This document shows, one piece after another, positions 32,850 through 46,050 of a DNA stretch of 64,000 nt. The DNA is taken from positions 124,001-188,000 of the forward strand of contig JARFIW010001456.1 of NCBI GenBank assembly GCA_036346225.1, given 5' to 3'. The stretch's first letter is position 1, and every line of letters begins with the position of its first letter. The notes beneath the pieces were generated by a model that was not told where the DNA came from, did not search any database, and saw only the letters and a program-made list of their open reading frames with translations. Source of the DNA: Platerodrilus igneus. Lineage: Eukaryota > Arthropoda > Insecta > Coleoptera > Lycidae. The position numbers were made by a program, and so were the translations under genes.

Positions 32850-34150
32850 TGTTTTAGACGCATCACCATATCTTCGTCTTCTAGCAAAGAGACGTAAATC
32901 CATTTTGTACAACATCATGAATTGATGATACACATATCTTAAACATGATCAAGAATAGTAAGGTACCATCGGCAAGACCTTAGCTTTGTCCGGCATAATG
33001 CCACAAGTATATATGATAGTTTAATCCCCCTCCCCCTTCCAAGTAAATTATTTCTTTTACAATACCGGGACAAAGAATGTAAATTTTTCGATCCTCTTTC
33101 GAATATCGTTCTATACTTTTAGTTGAGCTCGAATCAATACATGCGCTAGCAAGTAAAACTGGTCTACTGTCACTCCGTTTCACTTCAACTACCTCTACCT
33201 TCGCTCTCTACATCTTTGATTTGAAACCGCATCCCAGTAGTTTGTTCTTATTGTTTCTAAACTGAATATTCTATAGTTTTCTCGGAAGTGCATTGTCATT
33301 TCAAAAAATGCAAAGAAATCTCAGTATACTACTGAACAAACAAAATTAGGAAGGAATTTATAAAATGCTATAACTCTTTTGTTAGAAATTCCAAAAATAT
33401 TTTCTTGTTGGAAAAATCCACTGCGTCAAAAGTTTCGTCACTAGCATATGCAAAAAGATAATGTATAATTCCAAATACTCCTAAATCTTGTAAAAAACTT
33501 GAATTTCCATTTATTCAGCTTATTCTTTATGTATTGTCATTTTGATGCTGCTTTCTTTCTCTTATACGGACTATCATCTCATTCACAGAGTGGCGTCTTG
33601 CGTGTTCAATTGACAGAACATTTTTAAGAACTGACTCTAGCACAGGCCTAATTTTGAAAAAGCGAATCTTGGTTTTGATTTTCATTGTTGACCAAATGTA
33701 AAGATCTTCTAATAGTTTCAAATCGCTTCAGAGGTATTAGGTTAACCAATAAATCTGAATATGCTTTCATTTCTACTAAGTCAGTCAATAGCTCAATTGC
33801 TATGAAATCCTTGATATCATTTTTATTGGTCTCTGTGTACTTTCTTTTTTGTATTTTGCACAATACTTTCAATTAATTCTTTGTCCATATACGAAAGTAT
33901 TCTGCCGGTGCCAATATATGGTTGGAATATGTAAAATTTAATTCGCAATCAATTGTTGCACCGTACTCAAACTGCTCGTCGTTACTCCACCTGTAAAAAT
34001 AATTTTTAGTAATACTGGGAGTAACAATATAAAAATAAACCAAGGTGAATGATAGCGTGGAATACTTTTCCGTTTTCTCATTCTTTTTCCTTTTGATTCA
34101 ACCTTTATTATCCATTTATTTATTTCTATTACATTTTGATTCAACTTCTG
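32850..34150 (-). pseudogene. Decayed piggyBac transposase
   Basis: Minus-strand pieces match the piggyBac DDE domain in order. 33648-33872 has MKAYSDLLV and LKRFETIRRSLHLVNNE. 33527-33721 has FKIRPVLESVLKNVLSIEH and SVNEMIVRIRER, where the catalytic Asp of SVDEM is Asn. LGVFGIIHYLFAY lies near 33475. 32980-33183 has KIYILCPGIVKEI, and RSCRWYLTILDHV near 32970-32930 matches the C-terminal SxRWYLRIF region. The block with the second catalytic Asp (DNWF) was not found. TTAA-flanked ends were not located. Confidence 0.82.
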
Positions 34151-34169
34151 AAATCAACTTAATTTCTTT

Positions 34170-35404
34170 TTCAGGCAAAATGGGTCGAAAGCCCATAAAA
34201 TGATAATTGCTTTTTCTTTTAGAGTAATGATAAACGATGACCAAATCATGCATTTATTTTTGTAAAAAAGATAATCAGGAGATCATTAAGCGATATCATC
34301 CCTCTGTTGTAGGTCAAAGGTGGCCCTATTGAAAACCAACCTAAAGATTTCTTTTCTTGACAGAAACTTTCAGGAGTCCATTAAGGGATGGTAGTCTTTT
34401 TCTTGTAGGGTGATAGCAAACAATCGCAAAATTATATAAAGCAAGTTTTTCCTGCCAAAAAGTACCAGAATATCATAAACGATATAATTTCTGTTTCTTT
34501 TAAGATGAAAGTAATGGATTAAAAAACCAACTAAATGACTTTTTTTATTGGCAATATGTTTCAGGAATACTAGTTTTCTATATAGTAGGGTGATAGTAAA
34601 CCATATACGGCATTTCTTATACTGCCAAAAGGTATCAAGGGATCATAACCAATTTTAGCCAACTTTTTTGTAGGGCGAAGAACAACGAAAGAATTTATTT
34701 TCCTTGCAAAATGCATTCAGAGGATCATAAAGAGATGCTAGTTTTCTTCTTGCAAGCTGATGGCAAACGATAGGATATCCATATAAAGCATTTTTTCTTA
34801 CCAAAAGTGATGAGGGAATCATAATCAATTTTCAACCTATTGTAGAGGGTCGATTGAAGAACCAACTAAACTGATTTCTTTTCCTGATAAAATATATCAC
34901 ACACTCTTAAAGAAATGCTACCTTTGTTTTTATAGGGTGATGGCAAACGATAGCAAAACTATGTAAAGCATTTCTTTCCTGCTAAAAAGTATCAGGGGAT
35001 CGTAATTGATATTAGCCCTTTCTTGCAGTGCGAAGGTAGTCGATAGAAAACTAACTAAGCGATTTCTTTTTTGACAAAATGTATCACGACTCCATAAAAA
35101 AATGCTAGTTCTGCTTTTTGAAAGGTAATGGCAAAATCATATAAATCAGCTTTGCCTGCCAAAAAGTATCAGGAATGCATATGCAATATTAGCCTTCGTG
35201 CGTTGTGTGGCGAAAGTGGTGGATTGAAAAACTATTTAAATGATTTCTTTCCTACTAAACTAAATGACTTCTTTTCCGGACAAAATGTATCACAAACCAT
35301 TAAAGAAATGCTATTTTATTTTTGCAGTGAGATGGTAAACGATGGGAAAATCATATAAAGCATTTCTTTTCTGCTAAAAGATGTTAGACGATCGTAGTTG
35401 ATAT
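34170..35404 (+). repeat. Degenerate satellite, left segment
   Basis: About seven monomers. Landmarks recur every 170-220 bp: GATGGCAAACGATAGCA, TATAAAGCATTT, TATCAGGGGATCATAA, GATATTAGCC and TGATTTCTTTTCCTGACAAA. For example ATAAAGCATTT-type landmarks occur near 34787, 34960 and 35355. Monomers differ by many substitutions and small indels. The right limit is the gypsy insertion, whose target is GATAT inside a monomer. Short open frames here are not genes. Confidence 0.9.
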
Positions 35405-36622
35405 TGTAACATACTGTTTTAGGACGCTCTAAGAGTTCTATTATTTCTAAAAACAGTTATTTTCTAGCATAATTTTAGCATTCTAATTATTAGAATGAAC
35501 GTCTTGTAGCATAAGTATGTCTGCAATTGTAAACGGTTGCAAGATTACCCAAGTAGCGTCCTAGCGAAGTTCCAGGAAGATATAATCCAAGAGTTAATTA
35601 ATTTTTCTAAAGGCACTTTACTTGAAAGGCACTAAATATGTCAGATTAGTTGCTATCTATAATTAGATGTCAATCATGTTCTAGGACTCTATTTATGTCT
35701 GGGTGGTCGGAAGGAATTTTTCAATTAGCGGAGTACTCAACTAAAAATTAGTCCCGAGATCTACTTGTGTGGCTATCTTAGAGCAATTGGCAGTTTAATT
35801 AATCTTAAAGATTTACGACCGGCGTATTCTAAGTCGAGTATGAGAGCTAGGCAAGGGGTTATTTTTCAATTAACTTAAATGTATATAAGGATACCAGCCG
35901 GGTGTAATGGGGGTTATTTATTTCCAGACGCGTTAGAGTTTAAAGCTGGCGGTTATTTGCACGATTGAGTGAAGTGTTTTATTTCTTTGAATTCAAGTTA
36001 GTTATTTCTCTGAGTAAGTAATTAGTATATGTGGTATTACCATGAACTCAAGGCTGTGTTATGCAGCATAAGTCAGTTATTTGTTTAAATACAGTACCTG
36101 TCGATTTCCATAAAATACAATTCCGGGTTAAAGCTCAGTTCAAGTAAATTGATCCGTTAGATTATTGTTTTAGAGACCGCATCGCTTTAGAAGGGTCTCC
36201 TATTATATTGTGTTTCGACGGTGTCAGAGGCCGTTAATCACTAACCACGAGATTACCTGAGTATGCAAAGCTCAGGTCAGGAGTCACGTTACTGTACTAT
36301 TTGACCCTTGAGAAGATCGTATTTTTCCTGGTCTGGATGACCCCGTGGTTAAAGGAGGTTCGTCGCCATATGCAAGTTAAGTAGACTGTATATTTTTGTA
36401 TGCATATGTAATTAGGTGAAGTTTTAGTTAGTAGCCCATTTAATAAAACAATCGGAATTTCGTCTTAGTGTGTTTGTTTAATGAACCCCTCCTCTTACCG
36501 ACTGCTGCAGCTTGCGAGGCAATGTCCCGAAACGTGAGGGTACGATAGTGCAAGAGGTCCTGCCATTTATTATTTATTATTAATTGGATATCCTCACGCG
36601 GTAGGTAAATATTACAATTACA
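35405..36622 (+). repeat. 5' LTR of near-full-length gypsy element
   Basis: 1218 bp, TGTAACATACTG...AATTACA, preceded by ATAT (35401-35404), which recurs at 42743-42746. Compared with the solo LTR at 30769 it keeps block A (36158-36388) but lacks block B, and it also lacks a 20-bp piece present at about 42091-42110 of the 3' LTR. Confidence 0.93.
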
Positions 36623-36640
36623 CTGGCACATTAACGTGGT
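36623..36640 (+). other. Putative primer-binding site
   Basis: TGGCACATTAACGTGG starts 1 base after the 5' LTR, the usual place and TGG start of a tRNA-complementary primer site. Confidence 0.5.
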
Positions 36641-36791
36641 TAAAATCTTAAATATGGTAAACAACACACGGACAAAGTTTTAGATTGTTTTATTTCTATA
36701 GTACTATTAAGTATTTAGGCGAATTAACAGTTTAATATTAGTGATTTAGGAACAGGTTTCGCTATTGTTGACATTTACCTTTTATTTAATC

Positions 36792-38159
36792 ATGTATGTA
36801 GTGGAAGCATTAAGAAGCGACGAGCTTAGTCACGAGCTTTCAATTAGAAACGTTGAACCAACAAAGTTAAGTGTGTTAGAAAAGCGAAAGTTATTGCGTT
36901 CAAAACTCATTGTTGAGAAAGTCGACAGTAATGTTTTTTCTAAGTATGAAAAAATTGAAATCGTTCAAAAGGACGAAATTGAATTATTGAAACTTAAGAT
37001 TTTTGAATTAGAAAACATTTTAAATTCTTTTACTATTCTTCCTAAAAGGAAAGATTATATTAAACTTAACACGAGATTAATTCATGTAACAAAGAGACTA
37101 AATTATGTCAATTTCGATATTGAATTTTTAGAGGTACATAAAGAACTGCATTCTAAGTGCATTAGAGCTTTGGAGATTTTATAACAGGTAAACGGGGAAA
37201 ATGAGATTAATGATAACCCTTCTTATTGTTCGGCTAGTGATAATAAAGATCCTACAATAACACCAACAGCAGAGGTTTCATGCCCTGGAGCATCAACGGG
37301 TTCTTCCATTAATACTCCATCGGTTTCGATTTCTAGTAATGATTTAGGTACTCTAATCAAGTCCTTGAATAAAACAACTATTTCAGTCCCGATCCACAAG
37401 TGGGGATTACAATTTTCGGGTGAGTCTGATTCTATATCGGTTTTAAATTTTATTCAACGCGTCAAGGAACTGCAAGTTGCAAGAAAGGTTTCGTCAGATG
37501 ACCTTTTCGAAGGGGCTATTGATCTTTTCACCAGTTCAGCATTGGATTGGTATAGAGCAACGCGATGTACAGTAAATTCATGGGAACAATTAATTTCTAA
37601 ATTAAAACAAAATTTTCTTTCAGCCGATTATGCAGAGAATCTTTTAATGTTAATTAAATCTAGACGGCAAAGCACCGAGGAATTACCTACCATTTATATT
37701 TCAAAGATGGTAAATTTATTTTCTCAATTAGAAGATTCCATTCCAGTCCGGGAACAAATAAAAATTATTAAAAGAAATTTACAGACTTTTTATGCCACGC
37801 AACTGGCGTTAGTTGAAGTGACTGACATTTCCCAATTGATTTCTCGTTGTAAGGTTTTAGAAGACATTAAGCCTCCAAATTTTATTAAACAGGAACATTC
37901 TGATTCTGCCAACGTACCAGTTATCTTAGAACGCCAAGTTCGACAGAGTTCATTTTCTAATAATAATTTACCACGGTCCGGCGTTTCGAATTATTTTAAA
38001 AACACAGCAAAATTTTCGACTATTTGTTTCAACTGTAAAGGACGGGGTCACTTGTTTCATACTTGTCCGGAGAAACGCGGAATATTTTGTTATTCTTGTG
38101 GGCAGCTGGAAGTTACGTCCACAAATTGTCAAAACTGCACAAATAATTCAAAAAACTAA
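36792..38159 (+). pseudogene. gag: gag of near-full-length gypsy element, one stop
   Basis: A 455-codon frame from ATG 36792 interrupted by one TAA (37182-37184) and otherwise open. The N-terminal part has a charged start (LRSDELSHELSIRN). The core has the Gag signature SALDWYRATR and WEQLISKLKQNF (about 37530-37615). The C-terminus has zinc knuckle CFNCKGRGHLFHTC (about 38028-38069) and a second CYSCGQLEVTSTNC in which the His position is Val, as in related elements. An earlier in-frame ATG at 36765 exists, but 36792 gives the conserved start. The gene would form the capsid. Confidence 0.9.
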
Positions 38160-38329
38160 GGACAGGAAAGCGCGTAGTCAGCCGTTGCTTTTCTTCGTTT
38201 AATAATATTGCTGCTGACAAAAAGACGTGGTCGGATTGGTTAGTAAAAGTTAAAACTTTTGTAAATCATCTAAGGTTTTTCAAATTTTATAAAGTAAAAG
38301 GTGATACAAGACCTTATATTAATATCGAG

Positions 38330-41300
38330 ATATTTAAGGAAACTTATACCGCACTGTTGGATTCCGGTGCGAATACCTCTATTTTAGGCAGACATGGTCT
38401 GTGTTTATTGGATAAATATAAGTTAGAATTAATTAAAAATGTAAAAACGTCTATATTAACAACCGCAGATGGCATTTCACAATCAATTTTAGGTTCAATT
38501 AATTTGCCCTTGACTATAAACGGGGTTGCTCGGTCGTTAAATGTTTTAGTTTCCGACTCAATAGAGTGTACCCTAACGTTAGGGATTGATTTTTGTCAAT
38601 TATTTGAATTGAAAGTCGATTTTTCAAAAAAAGAATTTTATGCTCATTCTGCGGAAACGAATAAATTAAATTTCATTAAAGTTATGGCCGATTTAAATGA
38701 AGACCAGAAATTTGAATTAAACAATGTTATTTCTTTATTTCAATCCTGGATCGTCCTACCTCAGGCCGAACCACTAAAATTTCACATCATATTACAACGG
38801 AAGACGTTGAACCAATTAAACAAAGGTATTACCCATTATCACCGGCGATGCTGGAACATGCTAATAAAGAAATTGATGCGATGCTTGAACAAGGCATTAT
38901 TAGCCCAAGCAATAGCCCGTGGAACTCCCCATGCTGTTAGTAAAGAAAAAGCAAAGGTGAATTTCGTGTATGTTTTGATGCTAAACGATTAAATTCAATT
39001 ACAAAAAGACGCGTATCCCATTCCGTTTGTAAATGACATTCTTGATAGATTACGCAATGCGAAATAACTCAGTTCAATCGATTTAAAAAAAGCCTTCTGG
39101 CAATTGCCCTTGAGTGACGAAAGCAAGGAAAAAACAGCCTTTACTGTCCCAAGGCGCGGATTATTTCAATATAATGTAATGCCGATGGGTTTGGCCAATG
39201 CTCCAGGCACATTACAGAGGCTCATGGACTCTATTTTTGATTTTTTATTATCCCAATCGGTATTTGTTTATTTAGATGATATAATTATTATTTCAAGCAC
39301 ATTTAAGGAGCATATTAGAATTCTGAAGGAAGTGTATGAGAAGTTGAAAGGCGCTAATTTAACTATTAACATTTCAAAATGTGAATTTTATAAACCAGAG
39401 TTACAATATCTGGGATATATTGTGAATAAAGATGGTCTCCGAACTGACCCAGCAAAAATTGACGCAATTATAAATTTTCCTCAACCCAAGACAGCCACGG
39501 AAATAAAACGTTGCACCGGTATGTGCTCTTGGTATAGGCGTTTTGTTTTGAATTTTGCCACAATTATAGCACCTATTAATGATTTACTAAAGGGAAAGAG
39601 AAAATCGCAAGCGATTAAATGGACGGACGAGGCCCTTATTTCGTTTGAAAAAATTAAAGATGTTCTTACAAAGGCTCCTGTTTTAAGGAATCCTGATTTT
39701 TCGAAAGTTTTTTCTTTACAATGTGACGCCTCAAATTACGGCGTTGGTTGCGTTTTAACGCAGGGAGAAGGAGACGAAGAACATGTAATTGCTTATGCTT
39801 CTCGCAGTTTAAATTCAGCAGAGAAAAATTATTCAGTCACAGAACGGGAACTTTTGGCGGTGTGTTTTCCTATTCAAAAATTCCGACCATATATTGAAGG
39901 AACTCATTTTAAGGTCATCACGGACCATCATTCCTTAATTTGGCTCCACAACTTAAAAGATCCTGCGGGACGTTTAGCTAGATGGAGTGTGAAACTCCAA
40001 CAATTTGATTTCGAAGTTATCCACAGGAAGGGTAAATTTAATGTGGTACTAGATACATTATCCCGAGCTCCTAGTGGAGCCTATGCTATTAATTCCTTAA
40101 ATTTTTCTTTAGACGAGGTCGAGGATTGGTACAAAAACATGTTAATTAATATTAAGGAAAAGCCAGATCTATATCCCGATTGGAGAATAGAAAATGATAA
40201 AATGTATAAGTTTATTCCGAATAATTTGAATATCAAAGCCAATTTAATTGAGTGGAAATTAGTAGTGCCGAAATCATGCCGTGCACAAATTTTAAAAGAA
40301 TGCCATGATGATCCAGTTTCGGCCCATTTGGGTGTATTTAAAACATACACAAAAATCAAAGAGCTCAATTACTGGCCCAAAATGCGGTCATATATTTCTA
40401 AATACATTAGTAAATGTGTTACGTGCTGCCAAAGCAAATCCAGCACGTTCAACCATTATGGTTTTATGGGCAAAGAGAAAAAGGTTTCATTTCCGTTTCA
40501 ATGTTTGTCCATTGATTTAATGGGGCCCTTTCCGCGCGCGAAATTGGAGAATACTTACCTGTTAGTTGTCACTGACTGGTTTACAAAATTCACTTTATTG
40601 CATCCCATGCGCAGCGCTTCAACAAAACAAATTTGTAATTACCTGGAAAATTTTGTATTTTTGGTATATGGGGTACCTCAAATTTGTATGATAGATAATG
40701 GCCCTCAATTTAAAAGTAATTTATTTTCCAATCTCATGACAAATTATAAAATACCTTCGGTTTGGTTTAACGCCAGCTACCATCCTCAAGTTAATTATGT
40801 AGAACGCGTTAACAAGATAATTGGAGCTGCCATTCGCAGTTACATTCAAGATTCTCAGAAGAATTGGGACGATAATATTCACAAAATTGCCCATGCGCTT
40901 CGTAATGCTGTTCATGAATCTACAAAATATTCCCCAACATTTTTAGCTTTTGGACGCACGGTCCCTCTGACCGAGGAATTTTATAATAAATTAAAGGATT
41001 TAAATCCAGAGGATCTGGCAATTGATACTCGTGAACAATTGGTTCAAGACCTCAATGAATTATCGCCCATCTTTAAAGAAGTTCAGAAAAACATACGTAA
41101 TACGCACTCTTACAATTTAAGGCGCAGACCATTAAATTTCAAAGTAGGGGATTTAGTGTGGAAGCGCAATTTCATATTATCAGATGCTTCTAAACATTTC
41201 AATAAAAAATTAGCCCCGAAGTTCCTAGAAGCAAAGGTGATAGAAGTTTTAGGTTCTACCACTTATCGACTATCTTCCATGGACGGAAAACCGCTAGGGG

Positions 41301-41332
41301 TGTTCCACGTCCAAGACCTAAAACCTCACTAA
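38330..41332 (+). pseudogene. pol: pol of near-full-length gypsy element
   Basis: Order protease, RT, RNase H, integrase, in a frame different from gag. Protease has LLDSGANTSILG (38354 on). RT is broken near 38750 and 38945-38990 and by a stop at about 39064, then open from 39104 to 41332 (742 codons). RT YLDD is at 39269-39280. RNase H has LQCDASNYGVG and TERELLAVCF. Integrase has HHCC zinc binding (HLGVFKTYTKIKE ... CVTCCQSK), core SIDLMGPF, MIDNGPQF and NYVERVNK (DDE), and a GPY/F-type end (LAPKFLEAKVIEVLG). Only a few breaks, so it is the youngest element here. Confidence 0.93.
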
Positions 41333-41484
41333 TATTTTATTTTCTAATTTTTTTATTTTTTTTCCTTCTGCCAATTTTCTAAAAAGACTCAGTTGTCTTA
41401 AACATAATTGCGGTTGGATGTGTTAATTTCTACATTCATTTTATTTCAATTTGCTTGAAATTCCTAAGAGCAATTTCAATTTTT

Positions 41485-41496
41485 CGAGGGGGGCTG
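41485..41496 (+). other. Polypurine tract
   Basis: GAGGGGGGCTG-like purine run immediately before the 3' LTR start at 41497, in the position where plus-strand priming occurs. Confidence 0.75.
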
Positions 41497-42742
41497 TGTA
41501 ACATACTGTTTTAGGACGCTCTAATAGTTCTATTATTTCTAAAAACAGTTATTTTCTAGCATAATTTTAGCATTCTAATTATTAGAATGAAGGTCTTGTA
41601 GCATAAGTATGTCTGCAATTGTAAACGGTTGCAAGATTACCCAAGTAGCGTCCTAGCGAAGTTCCAGGAAGATATAATCCAAGAGTTAATTAATTTTTCT
41701 AAAGGCACTTTACTTGAAAGGCACTAAATATGTCAGATTAGTTGCTATCTATAATTAGATGTCAATCATGTTCTAGGACCCTATTTATGTCTGGGTGGTC
41801 GGAAGGAATTTTTCAATTAGCGGAGTACTCAACTAAAAATTAGTCCCGAGATCTACTTGTGTGGCTATCTTAGTGCAATTGGCAGTTTAATTAATCTTAA
41901 AGATTTACGACCGGCGTATCCTAAGTCGAGTATGAGAGCTAGGCAAGGGGTTATTTTTCAATTAACTTAAATGTATATAAGGATGCCAGCCGGGTGTAAT
42001 GGGGGTTGTTTATTTCCAGACGCGTTAAAGTTCAAAGCTGGCGGTTATTTGCACGGTTGAGTGAAGTGTTCTATTTCTCTGAATTCAAGTGCGTGCCGTT
42101 ATGTTCTAAGTTAGTTATTTCTCTGAGTAAGTAATTAGTATATGTGGTATTACCATGAACTCAAGGCTGTGTTATGCAGCATAAGTTAGTTATTTGTTTA
42201 AATACAGTACTTGTCGACTTCCGTAAAATACAATTCCGGGTTAAAGCTCAGTTCAAGTAAATTGATCCGTTTCACCCAGAACTGTTATTAATATTCATAA
42301 AATAAGGATTTTAGTTTTGTTTAGTTAAGATGTGTTGGTGCTAGCCGGAGACTTTAAAAGATTAGCCCCTGTGAAGTGATTTATTTTCTGTCCCGCAATC
42401 TTGGTTCATCGCCCACGAACAAAGTGCGACGAGAGCTATTACCGCGATTGATCCATGGGCCGTTTAATTCCCATGGTGGCGCCCTATTGTAAATAATGTT
42501 AATTACTGTATATTTTTGTATGCATATGTAATTAGGTGAAGTTTTAGTTAGTAGCCCATTTAATAAAACAATCGGAATTTCGTCTTAGTGTGTTTGTTTA
42601 ATGAACCCCTCCTCTCACCGACTGCTGCAGCTTGCGAGGCAATGTCCCGAAACGTGAGGGTACGATAGTGCTAGAGGTCCTGCCATTTATTATTTATTGT
42701 TAATTGGATACCCTCACGCGGTAGGTAAATATTACAATTACA
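41497..42742 (+). repeat. 3' LTR of near-full-length gypsy element
   Basis: 1246 bp, TGTAACATACTG...AATTACA, followed by ATAT (42743-42746). Nearly identical to the 5' LTR outside two places: it lacks block A, carries block B (42271-42506, with CCCATGGTGGCGCCC near its end), and has the 20-bp GCGTGCCGTTATGTTCT piece. Confidence 0.93.
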
Positions 42743-44308
42743 ATATTAACCCTTTCTTGCAGTGTGAATGTGTGGATTGAAATGATTTCTTTTTTGGCAA
42801 AATGAATCAGTACCTCATACAGGGAACCTAGTTCTACTTCTTGAAGGGTGATGGCATATCATATAGAATATTTCTTTTGCCAAAAGATATCAGGAAGTCA
42901 TATCCGATATTAATCTTCGTGTGTTGTAGGGCGAAAGTGGTCGATTGTAACACTATCTAAATTTCTTATCCTGGCAAAATGTATCTGGAGTTCTTAAAGG
43001 GACACTCATTTTGTTTCTTGTAGAGTAATAGTAAACGATGACTGAACCATATAAAGCATTTCTATTCCTGCTCAAAGGTAATAGGAGATCATAATCTATA
43101 TCAGTCTCTTTTTCTTAAAGGGTGAGGAGGTCGATTGAATACGTAACTAAAGGATTTGCTTTCTTTGCAAAATGTGTTAAGAGTCCATAAAAGATGCTAG
43201 TTTTCTTTTTTGTAGGGTAGTTGTAAACGATGGCAAAACCATATAGTGTATTTTCTCCTGCGTAAAGGTATTAAATTAATTATATGTGTTGTAGGACGAA
43301 GGTGGTCGATTGAAAAACAATCTAAATGATTTCGTTTCCTGTCAAAATGTATATGCAGCCCTTAAAGAGATGCTAATTTTGTTCCTTGTAGGATGATGGC
43401 AAACGATAGCAAAACTTTATAAAGCATTTCTCTTCCTTCCAAAAGGTATCAGGTGAACATAAGCGAGATTAGCTCTTTTAGTTAAAGGCCAAAGAAGATT
43501 GATTAATAAACCATCTAAATCAATTACTTTTCTGACAAGATGTACTAGGGCTTTATAAAGGGACGCTAGTTATGTTTCTTTAGCGTGATGACAAACGATG
43601 GAAAAATCATATAAGCATTTTTTTTCATGCCAAAAATATCTAGAGATTATATGCGATATTAGTTCTCTTTCTTGTTGGACGAAGGTAGTCGTTCAAAATA
43701 CCAAAAAAAATATTTTTTCCTTTAAAAATTTATCAGGAGCACATAAAAAATGCTAGTTTTCTTTCTAGTAAGGTGATGGCAAACGATGGCAAAGCAATAT
43801 AAAGCATTTATTTATTTAGCAAAAGATATCAGGGGATCATAATCGATATTAAACCTTTTTTGTTGTAAAGCGAAGGTGGTCGATTGAAAATCTAAACAAA
43901 TGATGTTTTTCTCTGAAAACATGTATCACATGCTCTTAAAAGGATGCTCTTTTGTTTCTTGTATATTAATGACAGACGATTGCAAAACAGTATAAAGCAT
44001 TTCTTTTCCTGCTAAAAAATATCAGGTATTATGATCGATATTTGCTTTCTTTCTAGATGAAAGGTGGTCGGTTAAACAGCCAACTAAATAATTTCTTTTC
44101 CTGACAAAATGTGTCAGTAGCACACAAAATTTTCGTTTAGAGTGATAACAAACAATGGCAAAATTAAATAAAACATATAAAGTATTTATTTTCCTCCGAA
44201 AAAAATCAGATCACAAGCGGTGCCAACCCTATTTTTGATGTAAGGCAAAGGTGAGCGATTGAAACCAACTTAAAAATTTCTCTTGTTGGCAGAAACTATC
44301 AGAAGCCC
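42743..44308 (+). repeat. Degenerate satellite, middle segment
   Basis: About eight monomers continuing the array of 34170-35404. The ATAAAGCATTT landmark recurs near 43052, 43421, 43607, 43798 and 43990, a spacing of about 180-192 bp. The GATATTAGCCC motif split by the gypsy insertion continues here as ATATTAACCC. Confidence 0.9.
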
Positions 44309-46046
44309 TGTCACGTTTATCGTGGCAGCCACGTTGGGCGCCAAATTTATGTCACGTTTATCGTGGCTTCCACGTTGGGCGCCAAATCTATGATACGTTG
44401 GCTCGTAGCCGTGCGTAACACGAAGAAAATCAAAGAAATGACCGGGCTCAATCGGAGATTGTGGGGTGGGGGGTTGTAGAAAGCAGACCAACATATAATG
44501 TACGCGGCTGTAAGGAGTTAGTAACAATACCTGCAATAAAAAAAATTAGAATAGCAAACCTGCAATAAAAAAAATTAGTCCTGCAAACCTGAAATAAAGA
44601 AAAAGCATAGCATGCTGATCGAGCATAGATTGTTCAGTACTTTGTAGAATGTAAAAAAAACTGTTTGGATAATCTATATAATATAACAACGGTAAAAGCA
44701 ATACAAAAATTTTTAGTACAAAGTGAGGTAATATTGGGGAGTAGCAGAAACGTTTCCTCACACACCAATTAAACATAAATCAGACAAAATTTTAACAAAA
44801 AAATAAATAGGTAAGCACAATTGATATGAGTCATCCAGCATTGTTGATTCTTCTTTTTTTTTTAAATAGCATGCAAGTCTATGGTAAAAGGTATCAGAAC
44901 GACAAAGATATGGCAAAACAACGGATAGATATTTAAAGTAAGAATAAGTAGGAAATAGTTCAACTTACAAAAGGTCCTTCAGTAACGCTTCCTTGCAATT
45001 GAAGTGTGGGATTCACGATGTCCGACAATAACGCAGCACTTCACCCTTAACTGGGAGGGTGATGATGGAACTTATCACACGTTACCCTAATCACACCTAC
45101 GTATTTCACTGGTGTTAGCAGCAGACATTATCACGCGACGGAACTATGTAGCATTGATAAATTTCTTGTTCATTCTATTTCCTGAGACAATAATTTCGAA
45201 ATATTTTGTAGCCCTAGTTTAATTTCAACTGGGACCAAATGTATATTATTTTCACAAACATCCAAAAAGCAGTGAGAAACTTCAACCAATACCTTTGTAA
45301 ACCGGTAATCTGTTATATTTCGCAAATAACGAAATTTGCGCAAACAATGATCTGTTTTAAATTCTTTGGGGTTAGAAATTCAGAAACTACAGTATCAACT
45401 GTATTTGGATAATCCAAAGTATGCACTACTCTAATAAAAAAATTACCGCAAAACTAGATCGCACACACAGTTTAAGTATCAAAAGACAAAAGCACCAAAA
45501 AAAACACAATGAGTAAAGCACGTGTATCACTAAAGCAAGTCCGTAAAATGTTCCGTAAAACACGTGCGTCGACCAAACACGTTCGCCTATCAACCATACT
45601 ACTTCAATCGAAATTAGCACTACACTTCCTACAGTTTATATACAACTTTTATTTCACAAGAAAAACAACTAAAATCGTGCCGTGCTTGTTCATGAACAAT
45701 TCGAAAATTGATACCGCATTAATTCTCACTATTGTCAAAGCAAAGAAGAAGCAGTATTTTTAACGTAATTAATATATAGGAACCAAGAACAAACGACAAC
45801 TACTCATCTGTTTATTCAACTCGTTCTATTCCAACCTCTTATCGTCTATTATCTAGACTTGTATATCCACATAAGGAACAAAATCTATACAAACGGCAAG
45901 ACAAGAACGATGCAATCCACTCATTATAATACGATGCATTCGCCTAAGGGGTTAATAAATATAAAATATAGAAATAGTAGTTACAGAAATGTATTTACTA
46001 ATTGGGAAAAAGCGTAAAATGTTAAGCTATAAAAATGCACGTTACA
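44309..46046. mobile_element. LTR-like insertion in the satellite, tandem 41-bp end
   Basis: 1738 bp with ends TGTCACGT and (inverted) TGTAACGT, bounded by GCCC at 44305-44308 and 46047-46050. This fits a retrotransposon LTR left alone. The left end is a 41-bp unit present twice (44309-44349 and 44350-44390) with CGTGGCAGCCACG and TTGGGCGCC. Read on -, this is TGGCGCCCAACGTGG, a sequence type usual for primer-binding sites. No coding was seen. Orientation is unclear. Confidence 0.72.
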
Positions 46047-46050
46047 GCCC

